Of a stretch of DNA of 64,000 bases, positions 45,518 to 58,990 are shown piece by piece. The stretch covers positions 20,228,714 to 20,292,713 of the forward strand of contig CP154957.1 of the NCBI GenBank assembly GCA_039621445.1. The letters run 5' to 3'. Position numbers and translations under genes: made by a program. This DNA comes from Euglena gracilis. Taxonomy: Eukaryota; Euglenida; Euglenophyceae; Euglenales. Numbering within the stretch: position 1 is the first letter of the stretch; each line of letters opens with the position of its first letter. Under the pieces are notes generated by a model that made no database searches, had not been told where the DNA came from, and saw only the letters and a list, made by a program, of their open reading frames with translations.

Positions 45518-46495
45518 CCCCACCTCACCGCCGGGGCACCTCGCTGTTACAATAATATGGCCGGCACTCTGTGCTTTGGGCTTTGGTGCACTGGCCTGCC
45601 TCTCTGCGTTGCTTCCCTGCCCCGCCGCACGGTTCGTTCGTCTCCGACACTTTCTGGCCGCCCCTTTCCGGGACTGAAATTGCCCACTGTGCGTTGCCCA
45701 CGGCACAGCCCGTCCCAAAAGTGGTGTCGCAGTGGGGGGGCAGAGGGCACCTCGAGGGCGCCCGGCCCGTGGGCATTTCTGATGGTGGCCCCACAACATG
45801 AACGAATGGTGCATCGGCTTTTCATTGGGATGCTCTTTGGTATTTGGTCTCTTTGAGGATTTCTTGAACCGGGGAGACCCACAAGGGCCCAGCCTGCCAG
45901 ACCCTTTTCCCCAGCCAGAGCTTCTACCTGTTCTGCCCCCCCCCCCCCCCCCCCCAGTTGGGCAGCCCAGCTGGGCTCAGCCAAAAATTTCCGGTGCAGA
46001 AATTCATTTGAGAGAGTTCCGAGCAAGCTTGCAATGGCCTCTTTATTTTCTGAGGTTCAGGTACCAGCCGGACCCCCCCCCCACCCTGGCTGAACCCCCA
46101 CCTCCAGTGGGGTCCAGCCAGGACTTTTTTCCCAGCCGGCTGTTGGACCCCCTCCCCAGGGTTCCCAGGAAATACCCCAGTTCAGGTGGACTGAAGTCCG
46201 GGGATAGAGTGACGTCTGGGTCCCAATGCCTCAGCTCCTCAGTACCAGTACTCTGTCACCCAGCGCAAACCATCACCAAAGCTTAGTCGAGCCTGTCGTT
46301 GAAGCAACTTTCCCTGATTTTCCCGGATGACGTCTGGGAGAGGGGTTAGGGAACGAGGGCCTTTTTTCTTCTTCAAAAAAAAGTCCTTTCAAAGTGCCCT
46401 TCGGGAGGAGCCCGCTCACCCACCGGCCCCAATGCTTCCGCTTCCGTTTCCGCTTCCTGCGCTCTGTCGGACCGATGCATTGCCAGAGCGACCTT
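45518..46495. other. Spacer between the fibrinogen-like gene and the right arm
   Basis: It holds a C16-18 run near 45938, MITE-like CCAGCCGG/GGTCCAGCC motifs at 46050-46160 and a pyrimidine run of CGCTTC units at 46434-46460. On the minus strand the first bases beyond the right arm stay open for about 40 codons but match no family I know. Confidence 0.4.
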
Positions 46496-47031
46496 CTGCC
46501 CACCCTGACCCACCGCCCTTCGCCCCCCCCCCCCGTTGTGTGTCCATCACTGGCCCCTGCTTCCCTGTAATCTTTGCCTCATCGTCCCAGCGAATTGCGC
46601 TCTGTCCCTAGCTGGGTCCCTACGGATGTATTTGGAGGCGGTTCGCAGCTCTTCCCGGGGAGGAACTGACTGACTCTGTGCTGTAAGCCCCCCCCTCCAG
46701 CACCAAAAACATAAGCTACACAAGCTGGCTTGATTTTTTTTTGAGAGGGCGGGTCACTGGAAAGCCTGTGCATTCGGACTTAGGCGGCGCATCTCGCATT
46801 TAAGCTTTTTTTGGGGGGGGTCGGTGTGCACATTTCTGCACATGTTGATAATTTTGACTTTGGCTCCGGCGTCACAAGAACTTTGAGCGAGAGGGGCCAT
46901 GGCAGCGACGGATCCGAGCAAATTGTCGTTTTTGGCCCTGTCGCTCCCGGGTATTTTGGCTGATTCTGCTTTCTTTTGCGTGGTGGGCATGGCACAAAAA
47001 CCCCAGAACCAGCCCCCCCCCCCAAAGTGCA

Positions 47032-47032
<1 letters not shown>

Positions 47033-47111
<79 letters not shown>

Positions 47112-47147
47112 ACCAACACACACACACACACACACACACACCCCACA

Positions 47148-47222
<75 letters not shown>
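47033..47222. repeat. (CA)n microsatellite with interruptions, right arm
   Basis: CA repeats broken by CAGACA, CCACCAACA and CCCCACACAAA. The left-arm partner is a pure TG tract, so one copy has been homogenised or the other has decayed. Confidence 0.9.
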
Positions 47223-47224
<2 letters not shown>

Positions 47225-47323
47225 CCTGAAGTGCAAAAAAAACACCAAACCCGGTTCCTGGACCCCCATTTCTTGTGTGACAACGGCTAGCGCCAGGTGG
47301 TGTTCTGGAGGCAGGGTGGCAGG

Positions 47324-47815
47324 CAGGGGTTTTCTTAAGCCGGAGGGGACCCTATCCCCCGGGGGGGGGTGCAGCCAGCCAGCAGCTCAAATCCTGCCAG
47401 CAGCCCAAATTCGGGCTGGGAGCCCCCCCGGGGGGGGGGGGGGGTCGAGTGAAATAAAGTTGGGTCCAGCCCGGCTGGAGGCCGGGCCAGCCGGCGGCCG
47501 GCTGGCCAGCCAAATGGGCTGCCCAGCTAACCTATCCTGCATTTTTTTTCTTCAGTAATTAGGCTGTTCCTCCAGTCCCGATCCAGCCTTGATCTAGCTC
47601 CATCCAGCAAAATGTCGAAAACGGGAAAAAATTTTTTTTCAGAAAATTTTGTTTTTCATCGACCCAGCCCAGCCCAGCCCCCTCCAGCCCCGGACCCCCC
47701 CCTCCCCCCCCTATACCCCCGGGGGGTCCAGCTAGCAGCTCATTTCCAGCCAGCAGCCTTTTTGCCAGCCGGAGGCTGGACCCCCCAGGGGGGGGGGTCC
47801 TTAAGAAAACCCCTG
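47324..47815. mobile_element. hAT-like MITE nested in the 2.8 kb transposon, right arm
   Basis: Same element as 32914-33400, inverted. Ends CAGGGGTTTTCTTAAG and CTTAAGAAAACCCCTG, duplication GTGGCAGG at 47316-47323 and 47816-47823. It is a few bases longer because of C/G runs. Confidence 0.9.
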
Positions 47816-49880
47816 GTGGCAGGTCCATCTCTTTGTGATGGTTTGCAGCGCGTTTGGAGGTTTTTGAAGTTAGTTACAAAAAGAGTGGAAATGCACAGGC
47901 AACAAAAGAACGTCGAATGCGCTGTTTGAGAACTCTGTGAGTGGTTGTTAAAGAGAGGGGTAAAGGACACAGGAGGACTGCCACCAGCCACCAGTTGATT
48001 TCGGTGGCAAGTTATCCACACAACCCCGATAATGTTTAAGACTCTTTGCCACCCACACAACAGCAACATGATGTTGGTGTGCGCGAAGGCACAAATGGAC
48101 GTTGCGCATTTGCGCACACCAACCACTGGCCGACGCACGGTGTGCAGCACACCATGCACACCGTGCCACACACCGTGCCACACACCATGCAGACCGTGCA
48201 CACGATGCGTCTTTCAGTGCCAAAATCTTTTCGAAAAGAATTGTCGGAAAACCAGCGCAGGATATAAAGCCATGCAAAAAATGTAAAAAAAAATTGAAAT
48301 TGAAATTCCATTTTTTTTCAGTCAAATTTCATCGAAGGACGCACGGTGTGCAAGGTGTGCACGGTGTGCACAGTGTGCGGCACGGTGTGCATAATGTGCG
48401 GCACGTGGTGCACAGTGCCGCACACCGTACATCGGCATCCCCAGAGCCTCCTATCTCAGCATGTTTGGAGCTAAAAAATGAATGTGATGAAATCGTGGTA
48501 TTCCCTCCCTTGTATTCCTGTGATGCTGGACCCCCTCTTTTGCTGGTGCTGGTTTTTTGGGGGGCGGTCGCTGTGCACAATTACCCCAATCAACCATTCG
48601 AATGGTTGATTTGGTCAATTGTGCAAGTGAACCAAAATATATTATTTTTATGCATTTTATTTTGAAACCTTGGTAATGGGACTTCTGAGACAAGAGAAGA
48701 GTGGGAACAGGAAGAGAACAGGATGTGGTGTTGTATGGTCTGTCTAAGAGGAACAAGGTGTCAGGGCATTGCATTATATGGCCCCCCTGAACACAGCGAT
48801 TCAAGTCAGCTGACACGTCCATTTTCACCCAATGTGCTGTGCCTCATTTTTTGGATTAAAATACTGGGGGTAAAGGGCACTTTTAAACTCATTTTTTCAG
48901 GATAAAACCCAGAAATGCAGTTTGATGTTTCAGTGGTCAAAAATGGTTTTTCACTGGCTCAATTGCTGATGACCAAATTCAGGCCGAGACTGGCATTTAG
49001 TTGTGTTCAAATTCCTCAAAGTATCTTTCAAGGATTTTCAAACTGCAGTAATGCCGCACCATCTAAATGATATGTGGGTTAAGTTGTACATGTGGTAGGT
49101 GTGCGCAGGTGCGCAAAGTGACCAAACAGACCATTTACACATTTGCTCAAACCTACCTCTGGCGCAATTTCACAACTCACCATTCGGCTTACACATACGA
49201 CCCCTCACGTATTTGTGCAAATGGTTGGTGTGGAAATGCGCACATTGACCATTTGTGCAAACGCGCGCACGGACCACCAAATTCTTTCTTTCTCACAAAT
49301 TCAAGGTTCAGAACATCTTTTCGGGCTTGGTCTGACCTACCTGAATCTTTCCAGCAAGCATCCAAGTTCCAAGTTGATGAGGCAGCCGTTGGAAGGTTCC
49401 CAAACACCCAACTGTCAAAGTCCGTGCTTCCATGTCCCCGTCCTGTGGCACCAAATCACATCCTGCTTTCATTTTTTGGGGCTTTGGGGTCAGGTGTTGT
49501 CATTTTCAAAAAAAGTTGATTTGGGCAAATGCGCACAAAGAAAAAAAGCTTAAGTCCGAGATGTGCCGCCTAAGCCAGAGCTTTTAAATTCTGGCACACT
49601 TTCCCCCAGCTTAAAACCATTTTGCCTTCTGTTGTATGCTCATGTCGACGCTTTAAGTGATTTATGTGCTGTAATGCCTACAATGAAATTGTGGTTCAAT
49701 GGTTGTCTCGCAAAACGTGAGTTTTTTGAACCCCAAGCAGAGACAAGTCATTCTCAGTTCTTGGGGGGGGGGGTGGCAGTTTGTCGGCACAGCTGACCTG
49801 CAGCTCACGGTCACGCTGCTCATTGCATCGCGCCAATTTGCACGTTCTTACGTTGCGCCTGCAGGTTGCCCACCACAGCC

Positions 49881-52800
49881 ATGGCCGACACCGAGGCCCA
49901 CCCAGCGGTTGCCGTCCCCGAGCCTGCCCAGGCCGCCCGCTACGATGATGGCCCGCCTCCACCATTCCAGTGCAGCGGAACCCGGTGGTTGGGGCAATTT
50001 ACGCCCCAAACCCTCCGCCCTCTTGTGCTTGGGGGTGTCTCAAGTCAGAGGGAGCCAACAGCCCGGAAGCGGCGGGTCCAGCCAGCACCTTTTTCGAGAC
50101 TGTACTGTGGATCCCCCCGAGGTTTGCTGATGCAATGCTGAACAGCCAAGCTGTTCCAGGTGCCGATCCTTGCTTTGCGGAGCACACATACAAACAGCCC
50201 CATGCGATGGACTGCTCGTCTGGCATGCTTGCCTTCCGGGTCCCGTGATTTCACATTGGTTAGCGCCAGACAATTTTTGAAGTTGGTTACCTGTGGGAGG
50301 GAGGCCCGGGCAGGGCTGTGCAGTAATCTCTGAAACCCTACGGGTGATGGGTGGAGGGTATGATGCGCCCCCCCCACCTGGCCCCTCCCGTACAGCCTTG
50401 GGTCCGGGTGGAACCCCTGCGGGGAGGGGGGGAGTGTCTGTCCCCACAGCGCCGGAATTACACTAGAGTGCTCACCCAGCCAGGGGGAGCAACACAGGAG
50501 CACTGGTGTAAGGGGTCCCTGGCCACTCCCCACACAAACTAAGCCAGAAGCGAAGTTAGCGCCGGCCATAAACAGACAAGAAGCCTTAATGCAACTGGGG
50601 GGGGGGCGTTCTCCCAGAAGTGCCATATTTTCCTCCACACCCCAAATACCCTTCAAAGTCGGTCTCACTGAGCCCCCCCTGTAGACCAGGTGGGCGTCAT
50701 GTCCCCTTTCGGTGCCCCCCCCAAAACGTCTCCGGTTGGTGGCCTGGGGCCACCAGTGAGGGGCAGGCGGTCGCAGCGGCTGCGCCGGAGGAGGACGGGG
50801 CTGACCACAACGGGCGGGAGGAGGTGGCGGCCGCCCCTGCCGTGCCTGCCGAGGACCGAGGCGCTTTGGGGCGGGGGTCTCACACTCCCCCGCAGGTCTA
50901 GCTCCTGGCCCAGCTAATGCTCACCGCCCTTAAGTGTTGCACTTGCACCCCCAATGATCATCAAAGTGGGAAGGGGTTTGCCACTGCCCTCAGAGGTGTG
51001 TGTGGGAAAAACGGGCCCATAAGTGATTTCGGGGCACTTGCCAACTAACGCTGCTGGCGCCAAAGAGATCAGTGCAACAGAAGTGTGCAGGGACCAAAGT
51101 TCATTGGGGTTGTGCTGCTGCTGCCCCTGGGGCCTGCCCAAGGGGCTTCGCGGGCAGCTCGGCTGCCGTCGCCGACGACACGTCCGCCGCCGCTCCCGAG
51201 CCGACCCCCGCCCCGCCAGTGGTGGAGGAGACGCCTGCGGAAGCGGCGGCGGAGGCCCCCACCGCTTCTGAGGCGGCGGCCCCGTCCAGGCCCGGATGTC
51301 GTCGGCCTCCGCCAACCCCCGTTGAAGGTCGGTTTGTTGTTTGAGACTTGGGAGACACCCCGCGTCACAGCCAGCAGGGGCCAGAGGGGTCACGGACAGG
51401 TAGCCGACCCCCCCCCCATCGCCACCTGAAGTGGGTTCTTTGCCGCCTATCCCCTCCCCAGAGCTGAAAAGGAATCCCGGAAACCCCATGGGTCTATGGA
51501 CGGTGGGTGGGGGGGGGTCGACCCCTACTTTCCTTATTGCTTTCCTTTCCTTTTTCGGTGCCGATTTTTAGGTCAAAGTTTTCCTTCGGGCCCTCTGCGC
51601 CAAAGAAATTGTCCCGTGTACGGTGCTGTGGTGGGTGGGGGTCGACCCCCCCCCACCCCAAGCTTTCCCCACAGCCCTGCCCCTACACCACCCAAAGGGT
51701 TGCCATCAGGGCCTGACTCCAGAAGCGCCGGAGGAGTCAACGGCCCCTGAAGCCCCCAAGGCGGCAGCAGAGGCCCCCAGCGTTGCGGAACCCCTGGCAG
51801 AGACGGAGGTTCCGGTGGTGGCAGAGACCCCTACCCCGGCGGAGGCCGCCCCGGCCCCTGACAAGGCTGGCCTTTGGCAGCACAAGCCATCAGGGTTTTT
51901 TCAAACCCCGAATGTCGGATTTATTTATTCACCGCAACAACACCTGATGCGCGACGTCTGATGCTCAAAAGCATGGTTTTAAAGAAAACACACTTAACAG
52001 TTTCAGTGCTCTGCTCGTTTTCCAGGAATGGGCCGCAGCCAACGTGCACTGGACCCCAATCTCTGGGTGGGTAACCATGGCAGGCACGGAGGGATGAACT
52101 GTTTGCATGCGGTGGTGAGCGGGGGGGGGGGGTGCTGCGGCTGCTGCGAGGCCACCGAAATTGGCATCGTGGTGGTGGCCGCGGCCGGCAGCGGCGCCAC
52201 CTTCCATGATGCCGCTCCCCATGGTAACCCAGCCCCCGATCCCCAGCCTTGCCCCGAGACCACACCCGTCGCCCCCGAGCCCGCCGCGGTGCCGGCCGCA
52301 GAGCCCCCCGCGCCGGCTGAGCCTGCAGCAGCCGAGCCCCTGGCGGAGGAGCCCCCGGCCGAGGTGGAGGCGGCGGCCGCCCCCGCCCCGCCCCCGGCCC
52401 CGGCCACGGGCCCCGCCGCCGCCACCGTGGTCCCCGCCGTGGTGCCGGACGAGGTGCAGGCGATGGCGGAGGAGCTGCTGCGGGAGACGCTGGACGGTGG
52501 GCTGGCGGCGCAGACCAACAACCACGCGGAGGCGGCGGCCCTGGCCCCGCCGGCCCCGCTGTACGAGGCCCCACCTGGCAAGGGCCCCCGCAGCGGGACA
52601 GTTCGGGAAACTGGTCCATGGGCCCGGGTGCCTGCTGGATTGCAGGCGGTGTGTGGCTTGGGTGCTATACCACGCTGCCTCATTCCAGGTGATTATTTAA
52701 CTTGTCCGGGTATTATTTCTGTTGCCCCCGCACGACAACACGCAAGTCAGTCCTCACCATAAAATGCCCATTGAGAAACTGACTGTCTCTGGGAGGGATT

Positions 52801-55800
52801 TTTTCAAAGAACAGCGCGCCGACACATCAGGGCTCTTCGGCACCACAACACGCCATGCCTCTCCACATCAAACCGTAAACGTGCAACGCGGAACCTCAGC
52901 TTGTGCAAACGCGAGGGCTAATGCCCGTGCTTGGGCACGCACGCCGAAACGTGATGGTTCGACCCTCCGCAAAGCAAAGCCCTTCCCCCGAGCCCGTGGA
53001 ACCGGAGAGCGAGACGGCGGCGGTGCTGGCGGCCGAGGAGCGGCTGATGGCAGTGCAGTACGACTGGGATCAGACCACCCCGTGGCCTGGCCGGCGAATG
53101 CCTCCCAAGCAGAGATTCTGTTTTATTTTGAAAGTGGGTAAAGTGGGAAAGTGGGTAACCCCCGAGCCCCCGCCCCCATCCCCCCAGGGGGTGGGCGGGG
53201 CCCCTCTCCTCCCGGTCCTAAAGAAAATATCTGCTCCCAGGTGACCCCCCCCAAAGGAAGAACTCAAAACCGGTTCCTATTTGTCAATGGAGGTTGATTT
53301 GGCAGTGCATAGTGGCAGTCTCATTTCAAACCTGACAATTGGGTCGGGGGGTTCTAGGATGTGCTTGCTGAAATAATACATCTGCGGAAAACCCCAACCC
53401 CGTCCCTGTTCCCAGGAGACCAAATGAGTGGACAGTGGGACCTTTTTTTCTCCAGAACAGTGCCCACCTACCTATTTTGGACATCTTGAGAAAATGGAAC
53501 GGAAAGTGTTATGGTGTTCAGCAGAACACGGAAACTTTGGTGTGGCACAGCCATCAAAAACCTCTTAATAAGCCTCCGTTCCAATTTTACCGACAGGCAA
53601 GTTGCGGGCTGCACTATGGGTTCACCGACGCTGGCCACGGCGTTGCTCAGACGGAGAAGTCGGTCAACATTCGGATCACGCTGCCGGAGAACGTCGCGGC
53701 GCGGGCGCTGCAGGTGTCCATCAAGAAGGACCAGTTGGCGGTGACCATCCAAGGGGCACAGAGGGGGGCTGGCCGGAAGTGGTGCAACTTCAATGCAAGA
53801 TTGCTGCAGGCTTCAATGCAGATTGCTGTTTGTTGGACCCTTTTGGTTAGAACGCCCCACCCAGCCCCGGCCAGCTGCACACCAACGGTTTGGAGAGCAG
53901 TTGGTGTTGAATGTCCATAACAGGCTCAGGGTGATTTGGCCATGGCAAAGGCTGTCGGGGGCATGGACTTTGTGAACCCCCGGAGGGCTTTTTTTCCCCC
54001 CCCCCCCCAAAAACCCACCCACGACCCCCACCCCGGTCAACATTCTCCCCACCCAAAACCCACCGAAAATCAGCCCAAAAACCTGATGATCTTTCTTGCT
54101 CGGGGCACACCCATGGCGCATCCAGGTCTTTTCGGCCCCAACCCCCCACCCACCCACTCTCGACCCCCCCCCGAAGGAGGGACCAGACCAGAGTCAGACC
54201 AGTGTCAAGTGAATCTATGGTTAGGGGCAGATGGGATGTTCATGGCTTTGCGGCCTTACGGTGTGGCGAGTCGCGTGGGTGCTGTTTCATGGCTCTATTG
54301 GCTCTTTTGGTTGTGTTTTGCTGTGGGCCTTTGACCACTTTGTCACGTTACAGGTTGGTTTGGATCATGCGGTTCAAACTGTGGCACCTTTGTGTTCTCC
54401 TGCTGCCGGCCCGATAAAGTGGCATTTTTGTTTCCGCCTTGGCTCGGGGCTGGGCCGGCCCCTGCCTGGCGGCAAGCCCTTCGTGCAGTGGCGGCTGTTC
54501 CAGCCGGTGGTGCCCGCGGAGGACGAGGCGCAGTGGACGGTGAGCACCGCGAAGGACGGCGTGAAGGTGCTGGGCCATGGATTCACCGTCTCTGGGGTGC
54601 CCCCCCCCCCCGCCGGCCACCCCCCCCCCCCTCGGGGGTTACGGTGGGTATGGGTCCCTGGCTCACCCCCCACCCTGAGGGTTCACGCTGCGGTGCGGCC
54701 CGGCCAAATGCTGGAAAAATTCTTTGAAGGGGTCTCGGCCGATTTTCAGACGGGGGGGGGGAGGTGCATGGGTTTGGGTGGGTTTGGGTGGGTTTGGACT
54801 CGACAAAAAAGCCCCCTCTCCCCGGGTCACGGGGTGAATGGATGTGCGGGACTTCGACCTGCCGAAGGAGGAGGAGGGCATGTGGCACTACCTCATCAAG
54901 CAGGCCCTGCCCCGGTCCCTGTTGCTGTCTGCGGAGGAGGTGTGCCTGTCTGCTGTGTCTTTGTCGCCTGGGCCTGAGCTTGGAGCTGTGTCTGCAAGGG
55001 CCATAATGGAGCGTTTGATTGTGTGATGATCACCCCAGATATCGGAATCGTTTCTATATAGAAAATCTATGCGCTCAAGCTATGTTCAAGGCACGCACAC
55101 ACCCACCCACCCACCCACCCACCCACCATACACACACATCTGTGCTCACATTTGTGGATGAGAATTTAACCCCTTCCCCCAAAATAAGACCCCGGGTCTT
55201 CTTTTTTTGGGTCCGTTGCTGAAAATCCCAAGGGGTCTTATTTTTTGGGGAGGTCTACTTTTTGGATTCTTGCTGAAAAATTTGACAGAAAAAAAGCTTC
55301 CCGCGGGAAGGTCCAAAAATAGGTCCAAAAAAGGGCGATTTTTTTGGCAATGAGCAAAAAGAGTCTCAAAAAAATGCCAGTTTTGACAAATGCACGTATG
55401 GGCAAAAATCGAAAAATGTTAAAAAGCACCCATTTTGGGAGCATTTTCACAGTTTTAGGGGGGGTCTACTTTTTGGATTTTTTGCTGAAATCAGTAGAGG
55501 GGGTCTTATTTTTGGGGGGGTTCTTATTTTTTGGGGGTGTCTTATTTTTTGGGGGGTTTATGTGCACAGAGCCCAATTACTCCCATATGTCTGGAATGCG
55601 AAGTTGCACCCGAAAGCGATTACGAACACTTTTGCTTTCCTTTCCTTGTCATCTTCTTCTCCAAAGCAGCACAAGAAGAAGCTGCAGCCTGCTGTTGAGA
55701 TGTGTGGTACTCGGTTGAGAAAGGGCATGTTCTGTTAAGGATCACAATTGCGCAGCAGCCCTGCCTGATGTCTCCCAGCCACCCGACCTCCCCCACACAC

Positions 55801-58800
55801 AGGTGGAGCGCTTCATCACGGAGGACCTCCTGGCGACGCCCATCAAGCAGCCGGAGGGGTCCCCTTTGGTGTTGGGCCCCGACGGCATCAAGCGTAACCC
55901 GGAGGTGGAGCCCCTTCTGGAGGCGGAGAAGGGCCTGACTGCAGCGCAGCTGTACCAGAGCGGCTTGACCCACTTCCGCCAGGTTGCGTTGACTGTTGAG
56001 CGTTGTGTGCATACCTCTGTGTGTCTGCGCGCGCAGCATGCGGACGTGCGCTTGTGCATGTGCACATTGACAACACACCATAACCTACTTAATAGCCTGA
56101 ATTTTAAGGAGGGGGCGGCCTGGTAGGCACTCCAACACACTCCAGTTCCGACCCTCCCCAGGATAGGACACATGGTGAAAAGTGCATGCAATTGAAGATC
56201 TCCGGTGCCAATGTCTCCGGAAGCTCAGAAGGCTCATTTTTGACTTTGGACTCCAACCAGGCAGGGTGCAAGCAGACACTCCAGGGCACTGTGAGATCTG
56301 CCTGAAGAATTTCGTGGGGATGGGTCTGGATGTTTGATGCGTGTATTACGCCGTTGTCTGGATTTACCCCCACCCCAAGGACCATTGCTTAATGCCACTG
56401 CAACACCCCAACGAGGTCACCTAACGCTCCTCCTCGGACCCCCCCCCCCCCAAGTGACTGATTGCCATTTGGTCCAATTCCAAAACAATCACAGGGATGG
56501 GTGTGGCCTCTGACCGCTTCTGTTGGTCTCAATTTTCTCCCTCCTGGCTTCGGGCGGGGGGACTCTCTGGTTCGCTGGGGCACTCTTCAACAGCTCCATC
56601 TATTTTTTAACGTCCACCGTGCATCTCATCACCTGGACCGTGCCACAGGGGACCTCCCCTCCTACGGTCGATTTGCCACCTCTCCAGATTTTTCCGCTCC
56701 GCAGGGCTCCACGGGCTTCAAGGAGGGGCTCCGCCTGCTTCGTCTGTGCGCCCTGCACCACGATTACGCGGACGCCTGCCTGTTCCTGTTTGAAGTCTAC
56801 GCAGGTTGCCCAGCCTCTCCCTGCAGTCCCCATTGCCCCCCTCTTGTCTGCAGCAAGTGCAAATTTCCCAGGCGGTGCTTTTTTCCCCTTCAGAAAACGG
56901 CTTTCCCTAAAGAATATTTCAAAACCGATCTCTCTGGCCTTCGATCACACAAAGTGGAAATCCTACCCCACCCCACCCCTGGTTCATATGTTGACTCCAA
57001 GGGGGCGGAAGAATGCTCGTTAGGAGAATGCTCGAGCTTGAAGATTCGAGATACATGAACACATGTTTTATAAAAAGAAATATTCGCCTTTCCCCATCCC
57101 CCTCACCCACCCCACAAGCCATTCCACGCCCCCCCCCCCCCCAAGCCCCAGGGCCCCTTCCTGCCAGGTCCACCCAGGACCCCACAAAAAAGGGTGTTTG
57201 TGATATACGGTTGAAAATGATATGCCAGTGCATTCAGCAACTTGATGGTTGGCATCCCAATCATTGAATCCCCTCACAGCAATGCTATCACACCGACCTT
57301 AGTGTTTGCTCGGTGTGTTTAATGGTTTGCCTTCGCAGGGGACACCAACTACGGCGTGGAGAAGGACGTTCAGGCCGGCCTCTGGTTCCTGCGGCACGGT
57401 GCTGACAAGTGTGGCCCTCCTGCCGTATGTGTGCGTCGTTGTGTGGATGACTGTACGTGCAGATGGGCACGTAGTTTGCACTCGTGTGGCTTGTCTGTGA
57501 CATCTACATACCTGTACGTGTCATGCCTGTGTGTGACATCTGTGTGGCGTCTACATACTTGTGTGTGTCACACTTGTGTGTGACATCTGCATACTTGCGT
57601 GTGGCTTGTGTGTGCGTGAGCGTTTGTGCGGGTGATGTGGCACAGGGTAAGAAGCCTGCGTGCGTGCGTGGTTTGCATCCTCATCCTGCAACCCCAGCCC
57701 CCCTCCCTTCCAGGACGGAGGACATGCGCATCTTCGTCACGCTGGCCAACAACTACGAGCACGGGCTGCTGGGGCTGCCGCAGTCGCTGGGCCTGACCGC
57801 GAAGTGGTTCCAGCGCGCCGCCCGGCGGGGCCACGCCACTGCCATCTCCCACCTGGCCGACATCCTCATGCGGACAGGCCGGCGCTTCCGTAACAGAAGA
57901 CCCCCCCCAAGACCCTATCCTGCCCCCCCCCCACATTCAATTTGCAAATTACATAATCTGTTTCTCACCAGCCCAATTACTGACAGTTTTGGATGCAAGT
58001 TTTGGATTCCCCCCAAAAGAAGTCAATTCCGTTGGTTGCTCTGCTGAGCTGTCTTTTGGGATGGCAAAAGGAACGGAGACCCTCAGAATTATTGTGGAAC
58101 GTTGCCCTGCCACACACCGCAAACGGTTTTCCCCATTGTGCCCAGGTATTGTGTTTCGTGTCACTGCCCGGCCTTGGAGGGGAGTCATTGCAGCAGTTTG
58201 TCTTGGGGTACAGCCCAATGCAGACCCGGGTGGGTCAGGTCCGGTCTGCTTTTCTTCTCTGTGGAGAGCCGGGACATGCGATGCCTCAGGGGAGGGGGGT
58301 AAGGGCCAGCCTGGTGGTAGGGCAAGTGCATTGACATTCGGACGGAACCGAACGAGGCCCGGAAGCGGCCGGCGATGGGCAAAGAGCTGCTCCTCCACGG
58401 CCAGAAGCGCGGTGTGGCATCCCAGCCTGATGTGTGTGTCTGTTGTGTGAGGTGAGTGGGTGGGTGGGTGCAGACAAACCGCACCAGTGACGGAGACAGA
58501 GACAGACAGAGATGGAGTGCCGTTGCAGAAGTGAGCCAGATACGATAAATACAACAGCGTGAGCAAATACGGCAAAAATGGGTGGGGAAAGAAATCAGAG
58601 AGAAGCCACAGGAAAGCCAGAAGGAAACCCTCTGGCACACTGCACTCATTGTATGATGACGTACACACGCGCCGGAGCACATTGTTTGCATGTCGCATTT
58701 TGGTGCAGATGCGCGCACATGTGTGTTTGTATGTCCGTATGTCTGTATCTCTCTCTCTCTCTCTCTCTTTGTGTTTACGTGTGTGTGTCTGTGTGGGTGT

Positions 58801-58940
58801 GTTTGTGTATGTCTCTGTGTGTGGTGTGTGTGTCTGTGCATGTACGTGTGTGTCTGTGTGTGTCAGTGTGTGACTGTTTGTGTCTGTCTGTCCATCTGTG
58901 CGCATGTGGGTGTGTGGGTGTGTGTTTGTGTGTGTCTGTG

Positions 58941-58990
<50 letters not shown>

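Larger units (their letters stand above)
46779..49574. mobile_element. 2.8 kb transposon with CTTAGGCGGC termini, right arm
   Basis: Inverted counterpart of 31156-33900. It starts CTTAGGCGGCGCATCTCGC and ends GAGATGTGCCGCCTAAG, with the same nested MITE and dinucleotide tract. It differs mainly in the CA/TG repeat. Confidence 0.65.
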
